Source: Actinomadura rudentiformis (GTDB taxonomy: Bacteria; Actinomycetota; Actinomycetes; Streptosporangiales; Streptosporangiaceae). Taken from it: a stretch of DNA of 64,000 nucleotides. Positions 15,628 through 25,724 of the stretch are shown here, in pieces. Both the position numbers and the translations under genes were made by a program. Location of the stretch: NCBI RefSeq assembly GCF_008923185.1, contig NZ_WBMT01000006.1, forward strand, positions 372,001 to 436,000, in the 5' to 3' direction. Below the pieces are notes generated by a model. That model searched no databases. It saw nothing but the letters and a program-made list of their open reading frames with translations, and had not been told where the DNA came from. Every line of letters starts with the position of its first letter. Position 1 is the stretch's first letter.

Positions 15628-17775
15628 TCAGGAACTCGTGAGGATGACGAGCCGCTGGGTCGCTCGGGTCATCGCGACATAGCGGTCGACCGCTCCTTCG
15701 ATGCCCGTGCCGAACGCCTCTGGGTCGATGAGAACGACCAGGTCGAACTCAAGGCCCTTTGCCAGCTCCGGGGTCAGCGACCGGACGCGCGGCGTCTCCT
15801 GGAACGTGGGATCGCCGATGACGCAGGCGACCCCGTCGGCGTTTGCGGCGCGCCAGGTGTCGAGGATCGATCCCAGCTCCGACACGGATCCATGGACCAC
15901 GGGGATGTCGCTCTTGCGGATGGAGGCCGGCACGTTGGCGTCCGGGAGGACGGCCCGGATGACCGGCTCGGCTTCCGCCATGACCTCTGCCGGTGTCCGG
16001 TAGTTGACGCTCAGGGATGTGAGGGTGATGTGGCCGAGGCCGATTCGCTTGAGCCGTTCCTGCCACGACTCGGTGAAGCCGTGCCTGGCCTGGGCACGGT
16101 CCCCGACGATGGTGAAGCTCCGGGACGGGCAGCGGAGCAGCAACATCTGCCACTCCGCGTCGGTCAGTTCCTGAGCCTCGTCCACGACGATGTGGGCGAA
16201 CGGGCCCGCGAGCAGGTCGGGGTCGGGGGTGGGCAGTTCGGTCTCGTCGACCAGCGTGTTCTTCGCGTCCTGGACTCGCAGCATCGTCACCAGGCCTTCA
16301 CCGTCGTCGTCGGCCTCGATGAGGTTGTCGACGACCTGCGCCATGCGCTCGCGCTGGACGGCGACGGCGGCCTCGTGCCGGCGCCTGCGACGTGACGCCT
16401 CGGGGTCACCGAGCCGCTGCCGCGCCGCGTCCAGGAGCGGCAGGTCGGACACCGTCCAGGCGTGGACGTCGTCGCGCTGCAACTTCCGTACGTCGTCGGG
16501 ACCGAGCCAGGGGGCGCACATCCGCAGGTAAGCGGGTACCGACCACAGATCCCCGACGAGATCGGCCGGTTCGATCATCGGCCATGCCCTGTTGAGGGCC
16601 ATGAGCAGTTCTCTGTCCTGCCGCAGCGCTTTCCGGAGCAGATCAGCCGAGACGTCGCCGTCGTACTTGTCGATCAGGATCGCGAGCAGTTCCTCCAAGA
16701 TCTGGTCGCGCGCCTCGTTGTGCGGGATGCCGGGGTCCGGCGCCCGGAACGCCTCGGCCCATTCATCGGCGCTCAACCAGATGTCGGCCCAGGGGGTGGT
16801 GACCGTCATCCCCTTGGCGGGCGGATTCTCGTAGAACCTGACGGCCTTCTCGATCGCCTTCACCATGACGGCCGAAGATTTCAGGAGGGCCACATCCGGG
16901 TCGGCCTCGACCGCCGCCGCGGCTCCTTCGGGGGCAAGGTCCCGCAGAGTGCAGGTCTGCACGCCTTCCTCTCCGAGGCTGGGGAGGACGGCGGCGACGT
17001 ACGCCAGATAGGGCTGATGCGGACCGACGAACAGCACGCCGCCCCGGTTGTGACCGAGGCGGGGGTCGGAGTAGAGAAGGTAGGCGGAACGGTGCAGGGC
17101 GACGACGGTCTTGCCGGTGCCCGGGCCGCCGTCGACCACGAGAGCACCGCGGGACCCGGCGCGGATGATCGCGTCCTGGTCGGCCTGGATGGTGCCGAGA
17201 ACGTCGCGCATCCGGGTCGACCGGTGGCCGCCCAGGCTGGCGATGAAGGCGGACTGGTCATCGAGCGCGGCGTGCCCTTCGAACCCGTCCGGGGTGAACA
17301 CCTCGTCCCAGTAGTCGCTGATCCGGCCGCGGGTCCAGCGATACCGGCGGCGGCTCACCAATCCCATCGGGTTTCCGTGGGTCGCTCCGAAGAACGGCTC
17401 AGCCGCCGGGGAGCGCCAGTCGAGCAGCAACCGGCGACCCGTACCGTCCTTGAGGCCGAGCCGTCCGACGTACACGGGCTCGGGGTCGTCGGCACTGACG
17501 ATGTGCCCGAGGCACAGGTCCATGCCGTAGCGGCGCAGGGTGCGCAGGCGAGCGGCGAGCCGATGGATCTCCATGTCCCGTTCCAGCGCCGCCTGGCCTT
17601 TGCCACCGGGCGCCTTGCGCTCGGCATCGAGGCGCTCGGACACCTCCGCGATCGACCGCTCAAGGCTCTCCGCGATCGCCGCGAAGTGCTGCTCGTCGCC
17701 CGCGATCAGCGCCGGGTCGGCCTTGGGGGCGAGGTGGCCGGGAAGGTCGAACACGCTGGTGGACAGAGGGGTCAC
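15628..17775 (-). CDS. helR: RNA polymerase recycling motor ATPase HelR (HelD family)
   Basis: About 715 residues, a UvrD/Rep-like P-loop ATPase of the HelD group. The N-terminal helical hairpin (about 10-90) is the arm that enters RNA polymerase in HelD structures. Walker A is GGPGTGKTV at about 216-223 and Walker B is IVVDEAQE at about 530-537. The late motifs LSVNYRTPAEVM and YVAMTRATQRLVIL complete the helicase-like core. Actinobacterial HelR is known to displace rifamycins from RNA polymerase and give tolerance. GTG 17775 is preferred over GTG 17814: GGAG lies eight bases upstream and VTPLSTSVFDLP matches the usual start. A rifamycin-associated element lies upstream, which supports the name. 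Confidence 0.9.
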   Translation of the reverse strand: MTPLSTSVFDLPGHLAPKADPALIAGDEQHFAAIAESLERSIAEVSERLDAERKAPGGKGQAALERDMEIHRLAARLRTLRRYGMDLCLGHIVSADDPEPVYVGRLGLKDGTGRRLLLDWRSPAAEPFFGATHGNPMGLVSRRRYRWTRGRISDYWDEVFTPDGFEGHAALDDQSAFIASLGGHRSTRMRDVLGTIQADQDAIIRAGSRGALVVDGGPGTGKTVVALHRSAYLLYSDPRLGHNRGGVLFVGPHQPYLAYVAAVLPSLGEEGVQTCTLRDLAPEGAAAAVEADPDVALLKSSAVMVKAIEKAVRFYENPPAKGMTVTTPWADIWLSADEWAEAFRAPDPGIPHNEARDQILEELLAILIDKYDGDVSADLLRKALRQDRELLMALNRAWPMIEPADLVGDLWSVPAYLRMCAPWLGPDDVRKLQRDDVHAWTVSDLPLLDAARQRLGDPEASRRRRRHEAAVAVQRERMAQVVDNLIEADDDGEGLVTMLRVQDAKNTLVDETELPTPDPDLLAGPFAHIVVDEAQELTDAEWQMLLLRCPSRSFTIVGDRAQARHGFTESWQERLKRIGLGHITLTSLSVNYRTPAEVMAEAEPVIRAVLPDANVPASIRKSDIPVVHGSVSELGSILDTWRAANADGVACVIGDPTFQETPRVRSLTPELAKGLEFDLVVLIDPEAFGTGIEGAVDRYVAMTRATQRLVILTSS

Positions 17776-17866
17776 TCGATCAACTCCGATCAGAGGTACG
17801 TATGGTGAGCGCACACGCCGTTTCCGCAGGTACTCGGCCTAGGCCGACGATTCTGCGGCATCACCC

Positions 17867-17885
17867 GGGGCTTGTGGCAAGCCCC
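17867..17885 (-). promoter_or_regulatory. Rifamycin-associated element (RAE) of helR
   Basis: GGGGCTTGTGGCAAGCCCC is a perfect 8+3+8 inverted repeat that matches the published RAE found before rifamycin-response genes. It lies about 92 bases upstream of the preferred helR start and seven bases downstream of a TATAGC box on the helR strand. It would therefore fall at the very start of the transcript. Confidence 0.85.
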
Positions 17886-17892
17886 CTGGTGC

Positions 17893-17957
17893 GCTATACG
17901 TTGAGAGTGGAAAGGAGCGGGACAACCCCTTTCCACCCTCGCCCGCCATGGACGGGC
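17893..17957 (-). promoter_or_regulatory. helR promoter block with two upstream inverted repeats
   Basis: On the helR strand, CAACGTATAGCG contains a -10-like TATAGC (17898-17893). Upstream are a 9-base inverted repeat (GTGGAAAGG 17907-17915 / CCTTTCCAC 17928-17936) and GCCCG-N7-CGGGC (17941-17957). The same elements recur in the same order before rox at 25725-25794. Confidence 0.6.
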
Positions 17958-17978
17958 AACCTCCTTGCGAAGCGGCAG

Positions 17979-18018
17979 CGCGCCGCGTACGGCCATACCG
18001 TCGGCCCTACGCGGCGCG
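17979..18018. terminator. Long GC hairpin between the RibD-like gene and helR
   Basis: CGCGCCGCGTA and TACGCGGCGCG form an 11-base stem, continued inward by GGCC/GGCC after one mismatch. It lies 53 bases past the end of the 18071-18664 gene and before the helR promoter block, so it probably ends that transcript. Confidence 0.65.
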
Positions 18019-18070
18019 TTATTGCGCTGCTGAACGACAGGGAATCATCACCGGCGCGCGGTGACCAGGG

Positions 18071-18664
18071 TCATCGGACGACCCGGTAGTGGATGTGGGT
18101 GACGCCCGGCGCGGGCACGACCTTGACGAGCTCGAGGCCGATGTGGCCGGGCAGTGCCTGGAAGTACGGCCGGCCGCCGCCGAGCAGGACCGGCACCTGG
18201 TGGAGGACCAGCTCGTCGACGAGTCCCGCCTTCAGCGCCTCGGTGACGACGCCGCCGCCCTGGAGCCCGACATCCTTGCCATCAGCTTGTTTCCGCGCGA
18301 CCGCGATCGCCTCTTCGATGCCGGTGGAGACGAAGGTCTGGGCCGGCCAGGAAGCGGGCGCCGGGCGATGGCTCAGCACGACCAGCGGTGCCGTCGGGTG
18401 CGGCTTGCCTCCGGCCGACCATCCCGAGTCGTCGTAGGTGTTCCGGCCGCAGACGATGGCACCGACCGAGCTTGCGAGCTCGTCGAAGACAGAGGCGCTC
18501 TCCGCCGACAGCCGGAAGCCCTCGAAACTCTTGCTCGGGGTGTCGCCGTCGCCGTACCAGTTGAAGAGCACGCCGCCGTCGCCGAGCCCGCGGCCGTGGC
18601 TCGGCTCGCGGCCGGTGATGTAGCCGTCAACGGAGACGGAGAGCGCGCTGAAGACCTTGCTCAT
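18071..18664 (-). CDS. Dihydrofolate reductase-family protein (RibD C-terminal-like)
   Basis: 197 residues. It starts KVFSALSVSVDGYITG, the usual beta strand and SxDG motif of RibD-C/DHFR-like reductases, then has IVCGRNTYDDSGW and QGGGVVTEALKAGLVDEL, the NADPH-binding glycine block. Standalone members of this kind are common in actinomycetes and mostly uncharacterised; they are not the folate-pathway DHFR. It is followed by a hairpin and then helR. The next gene upstream on the same strand starts 33 bases away, so the two may be co-transcribed. Confidence 0.88.
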   Translation of the reverse strand: MSKVFSALSVSVDGYITGREPSHGRGLGDGGVLFNWYGDGDTPSKSFEGFRLSAESASVFDELASSVGAIVCGRNTYDDSGWSAGGKPHPTAPLVVLSHRPAPASWPAQTFVSTGIEEAIAVARKQADGKDVGLQGGGVVTEALKAGLVDELVLHQVPVLLGGGRPYFQALPGHIGLELVKVVPAPGVTHIHYRVVR

Positions 18665-18697
18665 CGGTAGCTTCCTTCTCGAGTTTCTTTATGCGGT

Positions 18698-19648
18698 CTA
18701 GCGGTCATGTCGCTTCAGCCAGTCGACGTAATCGGGTACGGCGCGTTCGACGTCGTACTCCGGCCGGAAGCCGGTGTCCGCCCGCAGCCGGGTGATGTCG
18801 AGGTAGTTGTCCGGGGGCCGGTCGGGATTGCGACCCTCCGGCAGGGTGATGTCCGCGTCCGGAATAACGGCGTTGATAGCGTCGGCGACCTCGCCGTACC
18901 GCACCAGCCGCCCGGACGAGACGTTGTAGACGCGGTGGTTCAGCCGCTCAGCGAGCATGAGCAGCGCGATCGCCCGGCCGCAGTCCTTCACGTAGCAGAG
19001 GTCTGTGCCGTCCTCGGCGTACGCGGGCGGGCGAGGCGGGGTGAGATCGGGGTCCTCCCCCCACACCGCCGCGCTGAGCAGGCGGGGAAGCGGAGTGAAC
19101 GGATTGTCGGGCACGCCGAGGGGCCCCCAGATGGTGCCGATCCGCAGGCTCACCGTGTCGAACCCGGCGCTGTCTCCGGCCAGCGAGGCGAACAACTCCG
19201 CGGTCTTCTTGAACACCGGAATCTGATGTGCTGCCACCACCGGCAGCGGGGTGTCCTCGCGCCACGGCACCTCGTCCACCCCTGCGTACACGCCGATGGT
19301 GCTGGCGACGGAGAACCGCCGCACGCCCCACGCCGTCGCCGCCTTGAGCGCGTTGAGCAGGCCGAGGGTGTCGGCGCGGAGGTACTCGACCGGATCGGGC
19401 AAGTCGTAGCGGGCCGCCGCGAGGTGCACGATGCCGGTGATCTCATGGCGCCTCCCGATGCCGAGGAAGGCCGCCTCGTCGGCGGTGTCCAGCGGCTCGA
19501 CGACGACCCGGCCGCCGGGCTCGTCGGCGACGTACTCAGGCAGCCGGGTGGACCTGTGTGCGGTGAGCACGACGGATTCACCCAGGTCAAGCAGGGCCCG
19601 TGCGGTGTGCGACCCGATGGAGCCCAGGCCGCCGGTAATGAGGATCAT
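18698..19648 (-). CDS. NAD-dependent epimerase/dehydratase family protein
   Basis: A 316-residue extended SDR. The Rossmann start is [19 protein letters not shown] (TGGxGxIG), and [11 protein letters not shown] follows the fourth strand. The usual catalytic YxxxK is not intact: the place reads [11 protein letters not shown], with lysines but no tyrosine. Substrate turnover may therefore differ from sugar epimerases. [18 protein letters not shown] late in the protein is typical of the family. It lies in a same-strand run with the RibD-like gene and the FAD oxidase, with no sugar-nucleotide genes nearby, so the substrate is unknown. Confidence 0.82.
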   Translation of the reverse strand: MILITGGLGSIGSHTARALLDLGESVVLTAHRSTRLPEYVADEPGGRVVVEPLDTADEAAFLGIGRRHEITGIVHLAAARYDLPDPVEYLRADTLGLLNALKAATAWGVRRFSVASTIGVYAGVDEVPWREDTPLPVVAAHQIPVFKKTAELFASLAGDSAGFDTVSLRIGTIWGPLGVPDNPFTPLPRLLSAAVWGEDPDLTPPRPPAYAEDGTDLCYVKDCGRAIALLMLAERLNHRVYNVSSGRLVRYGEVADAINAVIPDADITLPEGRNPDRPPDNYLDITRLRADTGFRPEYDVERAVPDYVDWLKRHDR

Positions 19649-19738
19649 CTGCGCCCCTCCGTCGCGGATCCGTCCAGGGACGTCGACACGTACAGGGTCA
19701 GGGGAGGCATTTCACTCCAAGGTTTCGCGGGTCGGATG

Positions 19739-21076
19739 TCAGATGCATTGCGGGAAGTCCAAAAGCCGGTCGGGGTCGTAGGCCTTCTTGGCCGCCGCCA
19801 GCCGGGAATGGTTGCCCGCGTGGTAGGCGCCGGCCCAGTCGTCCAGCCGCGAATCGGGGAAGTTCGGATAGACGCGCCCGGACCCGTCGGCGTGAGCGAT
19901 GTCCCAGGACCGATCGATCCACGCGTCGGGCGCCTCCGCGGTGTGCTGAAGCATGAAGAGTTCACTTCGATGGGCGAAGGCGGTCGCGGTTTCCGGGACG
20001 CGGTTGTAGGCGCCGCCCATCGCCGTGAACGCGAGTTGCCTGCGCCCCTCGGGCTTGCCGCTGAAGAGCGTGGAGAGCAACGCATCGGTTGTTGAGGGAC
20101 GCATCGGTCGTTCGAACAACTCCGAACGCATGCGAAGAACCGAGGCGCCCCGCTCCCCGCACGGGTCGAGGTCGTCGAACGACGCCTTCAGGCGGTGAAA
20201 GGGCAGCCCACCGCGCACATCGACCACGGGATCCGCTCCCGCCGCACCGCGGAATTCCTCCAGCAACCCACGGGTGACGGCCTCCTCCCGCAGCGAGGCT
20301 CCGAAAAGGACGGCCTTGGGAGGCTCGCCGGGTTCGGCGGTCAAGGTGAGGTTGGCGGTGATCCCATCGGGTGTGCCCGGCGCCCAGTGCTGCCAGGCCG
20401 CGACCGTGTGCGCGGCGTGGTCCGGGGACAGGGACCAGCGCAGCTCGAAGCGGGTCGCCATCGGCTCGGGGACGGTGTCGAAGACCAGTGAGGTGACCAC
20501 GCCGAACTGGCCGCCGCCGGCGCCGCGCAAGGCCCAGAACAGCTCCGGCTCCCGGTCGGCGTCGCAGTCGATGACGCGTCCGTCCACGAGGACGATCCGG
20601 GCGCCGACGAGGCGATCGCAAGTGAGCCCGTGGCTGCGTCCGAGCAGGCCGATCCCGCCGCCGAGAGTGAGGCCTGCGATGCCCACGGTCGCGCCGCAGC
20701 CTGCGGGAATGGTCCGTCCGTGCAGGTGCAGCGTGGTGTAGACGTCTGCCAGCCTGGCTCCGGCGCCGATCGTCGCGTGCCCGCCGCCGGTCACCGTGAT
20801 CGCGTCGAGTCCGGCCAGGTCGAGGACGATGCCGTCGGTGGACGACCGTCCCGCGAAGCAGTGGCCACCGCCGCGCGGGACGATGGGGATGCCGGCCTCC
20901 CGGGCGTACCGGATCCCGCGTGCCACGTCCGCGACGGAGGAGCACCGGATCACCGTCCGGGGACGCGCATCACGGTAGGCGGGGTTGGCGGGGCCCCGGA
21001 CGTCCTCATAGCCAGGCGATCCGGGAACGAAGAGCTCCCCGTCGAGCTCGTCCCGCAGCCCGTCCAAGTTGATCAC
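19739..21076 (-). CDS. FAD-linked oxidase (BBE/PCMH type)
   Basis: 445 residues with a PCMH FAD-binding domain followed by a C-terminal BBE-type end (WAGAYHAGNHSRLAAAKKAYDPDRLLDF). The histidine in PRGGGHCFAGRSS is at the place where FAD is covalently held. The nearby Cys in PAGCGATVGIAG is close to the position of the second, cysteinyl link in bicovalent members. LGGGIGLLGRSHGLTCDRLV is the conserved core. Such enzymes oxidise sugars or secondary metabolites with oxygen. No signal peptide is seen, so it acts in the cytoplasm. An AraC regulator lies just upstream on the same strand. Confidence 0.9.
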   Translation of the reverse strand: MINLDGLRDELDGELFVPGSPGYEDVRGPANPAYRDARPRTVIRCSSVADVARGIRYAREAGIPIVPRGGGHCFAGRSSTDGIVLDLAGLDAITVTGGGHATIGAGARLADVYTTLHLHGRTIPAGCGATVGIAGLTLGGGIGLLGRSHGLTCDRLVGARIVLVDGRVIDCDADREPELFWALRGAGGGQFGVVTSLVFDTVPEPMATRFELRWSLSPDHAAHTVAAWQHWAPGTPDGITANLTLTAEPGEPPKAVLFGASLREEAVTRGLLEEFRGAAGADPVVDVRGGLPFHRLKASFDDLDPCGERGASVLRMRSELFERPMRPSTTDALLSTLFSGKPEGRRQLAFTAMGGAYNRVPETATAFAHRSELFMLQHTAEAPDAWIDRSWDIAHADGSGRVYPNFPDSRLDDWAGAYHAGNHSRLAAAKKAYDPDRLLDFPQCI

Positions 21077-21131
21077 GGTGGAGAGAGTAGGAAGGGCGCG
21101 GCCTCACGGGCTTGAACGAAACGAGCATCCT

Positions 21132-21974
21132 TTACGGCCGCAGGGGTGCCGTGGCGCGTCTGGCCAGGAACGGTTTGTAGGAGGCCGAGTGGTCATGGCC
21201 GCAGCCGCACTGATTGGTGCCGCCCCTGAGGAGTTCGCTGGGGCTGACCCCGGTCAGGCGCACGCACTCACGGGTGAGGTGAGCGTGGTCGGCGTATCCG
21301 ACGTCCACTGCAAGGCCGACCAGTCCGTCCGCGCCCATCCGTCCGCTGGGCGTCGCGCCCGCCTGGGCGAGAGCCAGGAATCCTTGGAATCGCAGCGTCC
21401 GTTGAAGAACCTTCGGGCCGACGCCCACCAGATGCAGGCAGCGGCGGCGCAACTGGCTGGTGGAGATCGCCAGGTGCCCGGCGAGCGCGCCGATCTCGAT
21501 CGGGTGCCACGGCATCAACCGCCGCACCGCCTCTCCCACCAGGGGATCGAGATGACCTGCGGACCGGAAGATCTGGAGGAGATGAGCTTGGACGACATCC
21601 AGCGCCGCCTCCGGCCCCCTGGGGGCGGAGGCCACCGCCTCCGCCAGTCTTTCGGCCGTGCAGCCCCACAATTCATCAAGTCCCACCCGCTCGTCCAACA
21701 GATCATCGAGAACGGCGGGGAACGGCGGCGCCATCCCCGGGTGGAAACGCACCCCCACAAGCGTCGTGTTCGGCGGGATGACTTCGACTTTCGGGCCTGT
21801 CAGCGGCCCGAGCAATTGCGGCGGTCCACCGACCGGAAAGTGGAGTTCCGCCCCTCCTGTCGGCAGATGCCGCTGAACGTACGGCGCCTCACCCGTTCGC
21901 TGAATCCAGACGGTACGCACCGCACCGCGCAATTCGGCGATGGGTAAACGCTCAACATAGGACTCCGCCGCCAC
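21132..21974 (-). CDS. AraC-family transcriptional regulator
   Basis: 280 residues. The N-terminal half (about 1-120) is a DUF6597-like sensing domain with GVRFHPGMAPPFP. The C-terminal double helix-turn-helix of HTH_18 begins about residue 155 (IEIGALAGHLAISTSQLRRRC) and includes VGYADHAHLTRECVRLTGVSP. A short Cys/His-rich tail (NQCGCGHDHS) follows, which could bind metal. It lies 55 bases upstream of the FAD oxidase in the same direction and may regulate it. The start at 21974 has no better alternative nearby. Confidence 0.88.
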   Translation of the reverse strand: MAAESYVERLPIAELRGAVRTVWIQRTGEAPYVQRHLPTGGAELHFPVGGPPQLLGPLTGPKVEVIPPNTTLVGVRFHPGMAPPFPAVLDDLLDERVGLDELWGCTAERLAEAVASAPRGPEAALDVVQAHLLQIFRSAGHLDPLVGEAVRRLMPWHPIEIGALAGHLAISTSQLRRRCLHLVGVGPKVLQRTLRFQGFLALAQAGATPSGRMGADGLVGLAVDVGYADHAHLTRECVRLTGVSPSELLRGGTNQCGCGHDHSASYKPFLARRATAPLRP

Positions 21975-22065
21975 ATCGACAGGCTATCGGTCGGCCCAGC
22001 TCCCCGGTCTTTCCTCAACCCTGTAGTGCGTGGGGTCTGCTCCCGGCCAGGTCTAGCCTGGGCTC

Positions 22066-22692
22066 ATGATCGAAATCCCTGCGGGGGAGATCGTGCTGCG
22101 GGACGAGGGCACGAGGACGAACTGGACGGTCAAGGTCGACGCCTTCCGCCTGGCACCTCATGCCGTGACTCACGAGCTTTACGGCACGACGGCGACGGCG
22201 AGCACTCCGGTGACTGAGGTCTCATGGCTGGACGCCGTTCGGTTCTGCAATCAGCTCTCGCTCAGGGAAGGCCTCGCCCTTTGCTATTCGATGGGCGATG
22301 ATCCCGACGGGCAGGACGTGGTGTGCGACTGGGCCGCCGACGGCTACCGGCTTCCGTCGGAGGCGGAATGGGAGTACGCGTGCCGGGCCGGGACCTCCGG
22401 CGTTCGCTACGGAGAGCTGGGCGAGATCGCCTGGTACCGCGAGAACTCAGGCGGCCGGGTGCACGAGGTCGGCACCAGGGCGCCGAACGCGTGGGGCCTC
22501 TACGACATGATCGGCAACGTCTGGGAATGGTGCTGGGACGTCTACGATCCCGAGGTCTACGGCCCGTACCGCGTGTTCCGTGGCGGCGGCGCGCACGACC
22601 GGCCCCGCGGATGCCGGGCGTCCTGCCGCCGCAAGAGCCACCCGACCTTCCGCATCGACGACCTGGGGTTCCGGCTCGCCCGATCGCTCTGA
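22066..22692 (+). CDS. Short SUMF1/FGE-fold protein
   Basis: 208 residues of the formylglycine-generating-enzyme sulfatase-modifying fold. Family motifs include MIEIPAGEIVL, VSWLDAVRFCNQLS, RLPSEAEWEYACRAG, and NAWGLYDMIGNVWEWC. The last block, RVFRGGGAHDRPRGCRASC, lacks the normal paired-Cys layout of true FGE, so sulfatase activation is unlikely. No sulfatase gene is adjacent. It is also shorter than FGE (about 300). Relatives of this size serve varied oxidative or binding roles. It converges on the FBP-domain gene with an 8-base gap. Confidence 0.85.
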   Translation: MIEIPAGEIVLRDEGTRTNWTVKVDAFRLAPHAVTHELYGTTATASTPVTEVSWLDAVRFCNQLSLREGLALCYSMGDDPDGQDVVCDWAADGYRLPSEAEWEYACRAGTSGVRYGELGEIAWYRENSGGRVHEVGTRAPNAWGLYDMIGNVWEWCWDVYDPEVYGPYRVFRGGGAHDRPRGCRASCRRKSHPTFRIDDLGFRLARSL

Positions 22693-22700
22693 CCGCCGGC

Positions 22701-23195
22701 TCAGCGGCCCACCTTGTCCAGGAAGTCGGCCAGGTTGTCCGTGGTCCGGTCGATCTGTTCCTGAAGGGTGAGCGACTCCTGGATCCGGGCGTCGGGCCCG
22801 GCCTTCTTCTTCCCGCGCAGGTAGAGCGAGCAGGCCAGATCGGCGCAGAAGTAGGCCCCGACCGAGTTGCCCTCCTGGCCGTTCCGGCCCGCTCTGCGCG
22901 CGGTCATCAGCGAGACGCCGCCTCCGGTGTGGGTGGTCAGGCACAACGAGCACATGCTGCGCCGGGCGAGCCCGGCATTTGACGCGGTCAGGCGCAACGC
23001 CACCCCCACCAGCCCGTCTCCAGCCTCCGTGACCAGGTAGGCCCGCTGCGGGGCGGCGGGGTCCCGCCATCCGAGGAAGTCCAGGTCGTCCCAGGGGCGG
23101 TCGGCCAGATCTCTGGGCACGGCCAGACGCTTCGCTTCGCCCTTGCTGCAGTTGACGAACGATGCGCGGATGTCGCGCTCGGTTACTGGTCTCAT
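22701..23195 (-). CDS. FBP (FusB-like) treble-clef zinc-finger protein
   Basis: 164 residues. The C-terminal zinc finger is visible as MCSLCLTTHTGG followed by VGAYFCADLACSLYLRGKK, giving a C-x2-C...C-x4-C treble clef. This is the domain by which staphylococcal FusB/FusC grip elongation factor G and rescue it from fusidic acid. Actinobacterial proteins with this domain are widespread and mostly unstudied, so a role at the ribosome is likely but resistance is not shown. ATG 23195 is chosen because the upstream codons lie in the divergent promoter shared with the TetR gene. Confidence 0.8.
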   Translation of the reverse strand: MRPVTERDIRASFVNCSKGEAKRLAVPRDLADRPWDDLDFLGWRDPAAPQRAYLVTEAGDGLVGVALRLTASNAGLARRSMCSLCLTTHTGGGVSLMTARRAGRNGQEGNSVGAYFCADLACSLYLRGKKKAGPDARIQESLTLQEQIDRTTDNLADFLDKVGR

Positions 23196-23213
23196 GTCTC
23201 GTACGGTATGTTT

Positions 23214-23249
23214 CCTAGGGGGATTAGGCAAATTCTTAGGAAGCCTAGG
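23214..23249. promoter_or_regulatory. Phased TAGG repeats in the FBP/TetR divergent promoter
   Basis: CCTAGG palindromes at 23214 and 23244 flank two TTAGG copies (about 23224 and 23236), so TAGG recurs about every 10 bases on one face of the helix. The block sits between the FBP start (23195) and the TetR start (23257) and is a likely TetR binding site for both promoters. Confidence 0.55.
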
Positions 23250-23256
23250 AGATCAC

Positions 23257-23838
23257 ATGGCGCGCGCTGGGCTGACCGCAGAACGCCTGACCCGGGCCGC
23301 CGCGGAGCTGGCCGACGAGGTCGGCTTTGAGAACGTGACGGTCTCGGCACTGGCGCGCAGGTTCGGGGTCAAGGACGCGAGCCTGTATTCGCACATCAGG
23401 AACGTGCAGGACCTGAAGGCCCGCGTGGCCGTGCTCGCCCTCGCCGAGCTCGCCGACAGGGCCGCTGCCGCACTGGCGGGCCGCGCGGGCAGGAATGCGC
23501 TGGCGGCCTTCGCGAGCGTTTACAGGGACTTCGCGAAGGAACATCCGGGCATGTACGCGGCTGCGCAGTTCCGGCTGGACCCGGAGACGGCGGCCGCCAG
23601 CGCCGCACGACGGCACGCCGAGCTGACCCGGGCGATCCTGCACGACTACGACCTGCAGGAGCCAGACGAGACCGATGCGGTGCGGCTGCTCGGCAGCGTT
23701 TTCCATGGCTACGTGAGCCTGGAGGTCGCCGGCGCGTTCAGCAACCACCCCCGCGACATCGACGCCTCATGGTCACGGGCCCTCGACGCCCTCGACAGCG
23801 CCCTACGGAACTGGCCGAGCAACCCACCCAACGGGTGA
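23257..23838 (+). CDS. TetR-family transcriptional regulator
   Basis: 193 residues. The helix-turn-helix is VTVSALARRFGVKDASLYSHI, followed by the TetR_C (WHG-type) ligand-binding half with TDAVRLLGSVFHGYVSLEVAGAF. ATG 23257 is preferred over earlier in-frame codons because the preceding sequence contains the repeated operator block and translates to no known domain. It is divergent from the FBP zinc-finger gene. The gene stands alone, so it most likely controls itself and the FBP gene. Confidence 0.88.
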   Translation: MARAGLTAERLTRAAAELADEVGFENVTVSALARRFGVKDASLYSHIRNVQDLKARVAVLALAELADRAAAALAGRAGRNALAAFASVYRDFAKEHPGMYAAAQFRLDPETAAASAARRHAELTRAILHDYDLQEPDETDAVRLLGSVFHGYVSLEVAGAFSNHPRDIDASWSRALDALDSALRNWPSNPPNG

Positions 23839-24022
23839 ACCAGGCACGAACCTTTGGCACAGGTGCGCCCGGGCGCTCAGTTGGACGAGCACTCGGCGAT
23901 GTCCAGATGCCAGATGGACGAGCAGGTGCACAAGGCACCGCTGAGCACCGAGGCCGGTTCAGATGCCGGTGTACGGCGGCGGACTCGACCGGAGCCACGT
24001 CCGCCCGTTCAAGGCGCGGCTG

Positions 24023-24110
24023 CACGTTCAACTGCCAGCACACTCAACTGACAGCGGCGCGCTCAACTGCAGCGGCACGCTCAACTGGCGGCGGCGCGCT
24101 CAGCCAACGG
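24023..24110. repeat. Five degenerate 16-19 bp tandem repeats behind rox
   Basis: Units start at 24023, 24039, 24058, 24076 and 24095 and follow the consensus CRCGCTCAACTG-CAGCGG. They end exactly at the complement of the rox stop codon (24111). The 184 bases before them, after the TetR gene, hold no gene; a short TGGACGAGCA sequence occurs twice there. Confidence 0.75.
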
Positions 24111-25553
<1,443 letters not shown>

Positions 25554-25697
25554 TCACAGGGTTGCATTTCGGCCAGTTGCTCCGCGCATTCCCGCACGTC
25601 CGCGCCGAATTCCCGCAACCACACCGCACGCCATATTTCGTGGATCCCTGGTTTCCACGCGTTCTGGGCCTCGGCTGGAGATTCTGCAGGACGACCA

Positions 25698-25716
25698 GGG
25701 GCTTGCCGCAAGGCCC
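25698..25716 (-). promoter_or_regulatory. Rifamycin-associated element (RAE) of rox
   Basis: GGGGCTTGCCGCAAGGCCC matches the RAE consensus. It has the same spacing to a downstream GATTCTGC box (10 bases) and to an upstream TATAGC box as the helR copy at 17867. It would sit at the start of the rox transcript. Confidence 0.85.
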
Positions 25717-25724
25717 CCGGTCCG

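Noticed and set aside
15628..17775. UvrD-type DNA repair helicase
   Set aside because: The N-terminal arm, length and the RAE upstream fit HelR of the HelD group better.
24023..24110. CRISPR array
   Set aside because: Units are 16-19 bases, contiguous and without unique spacers.
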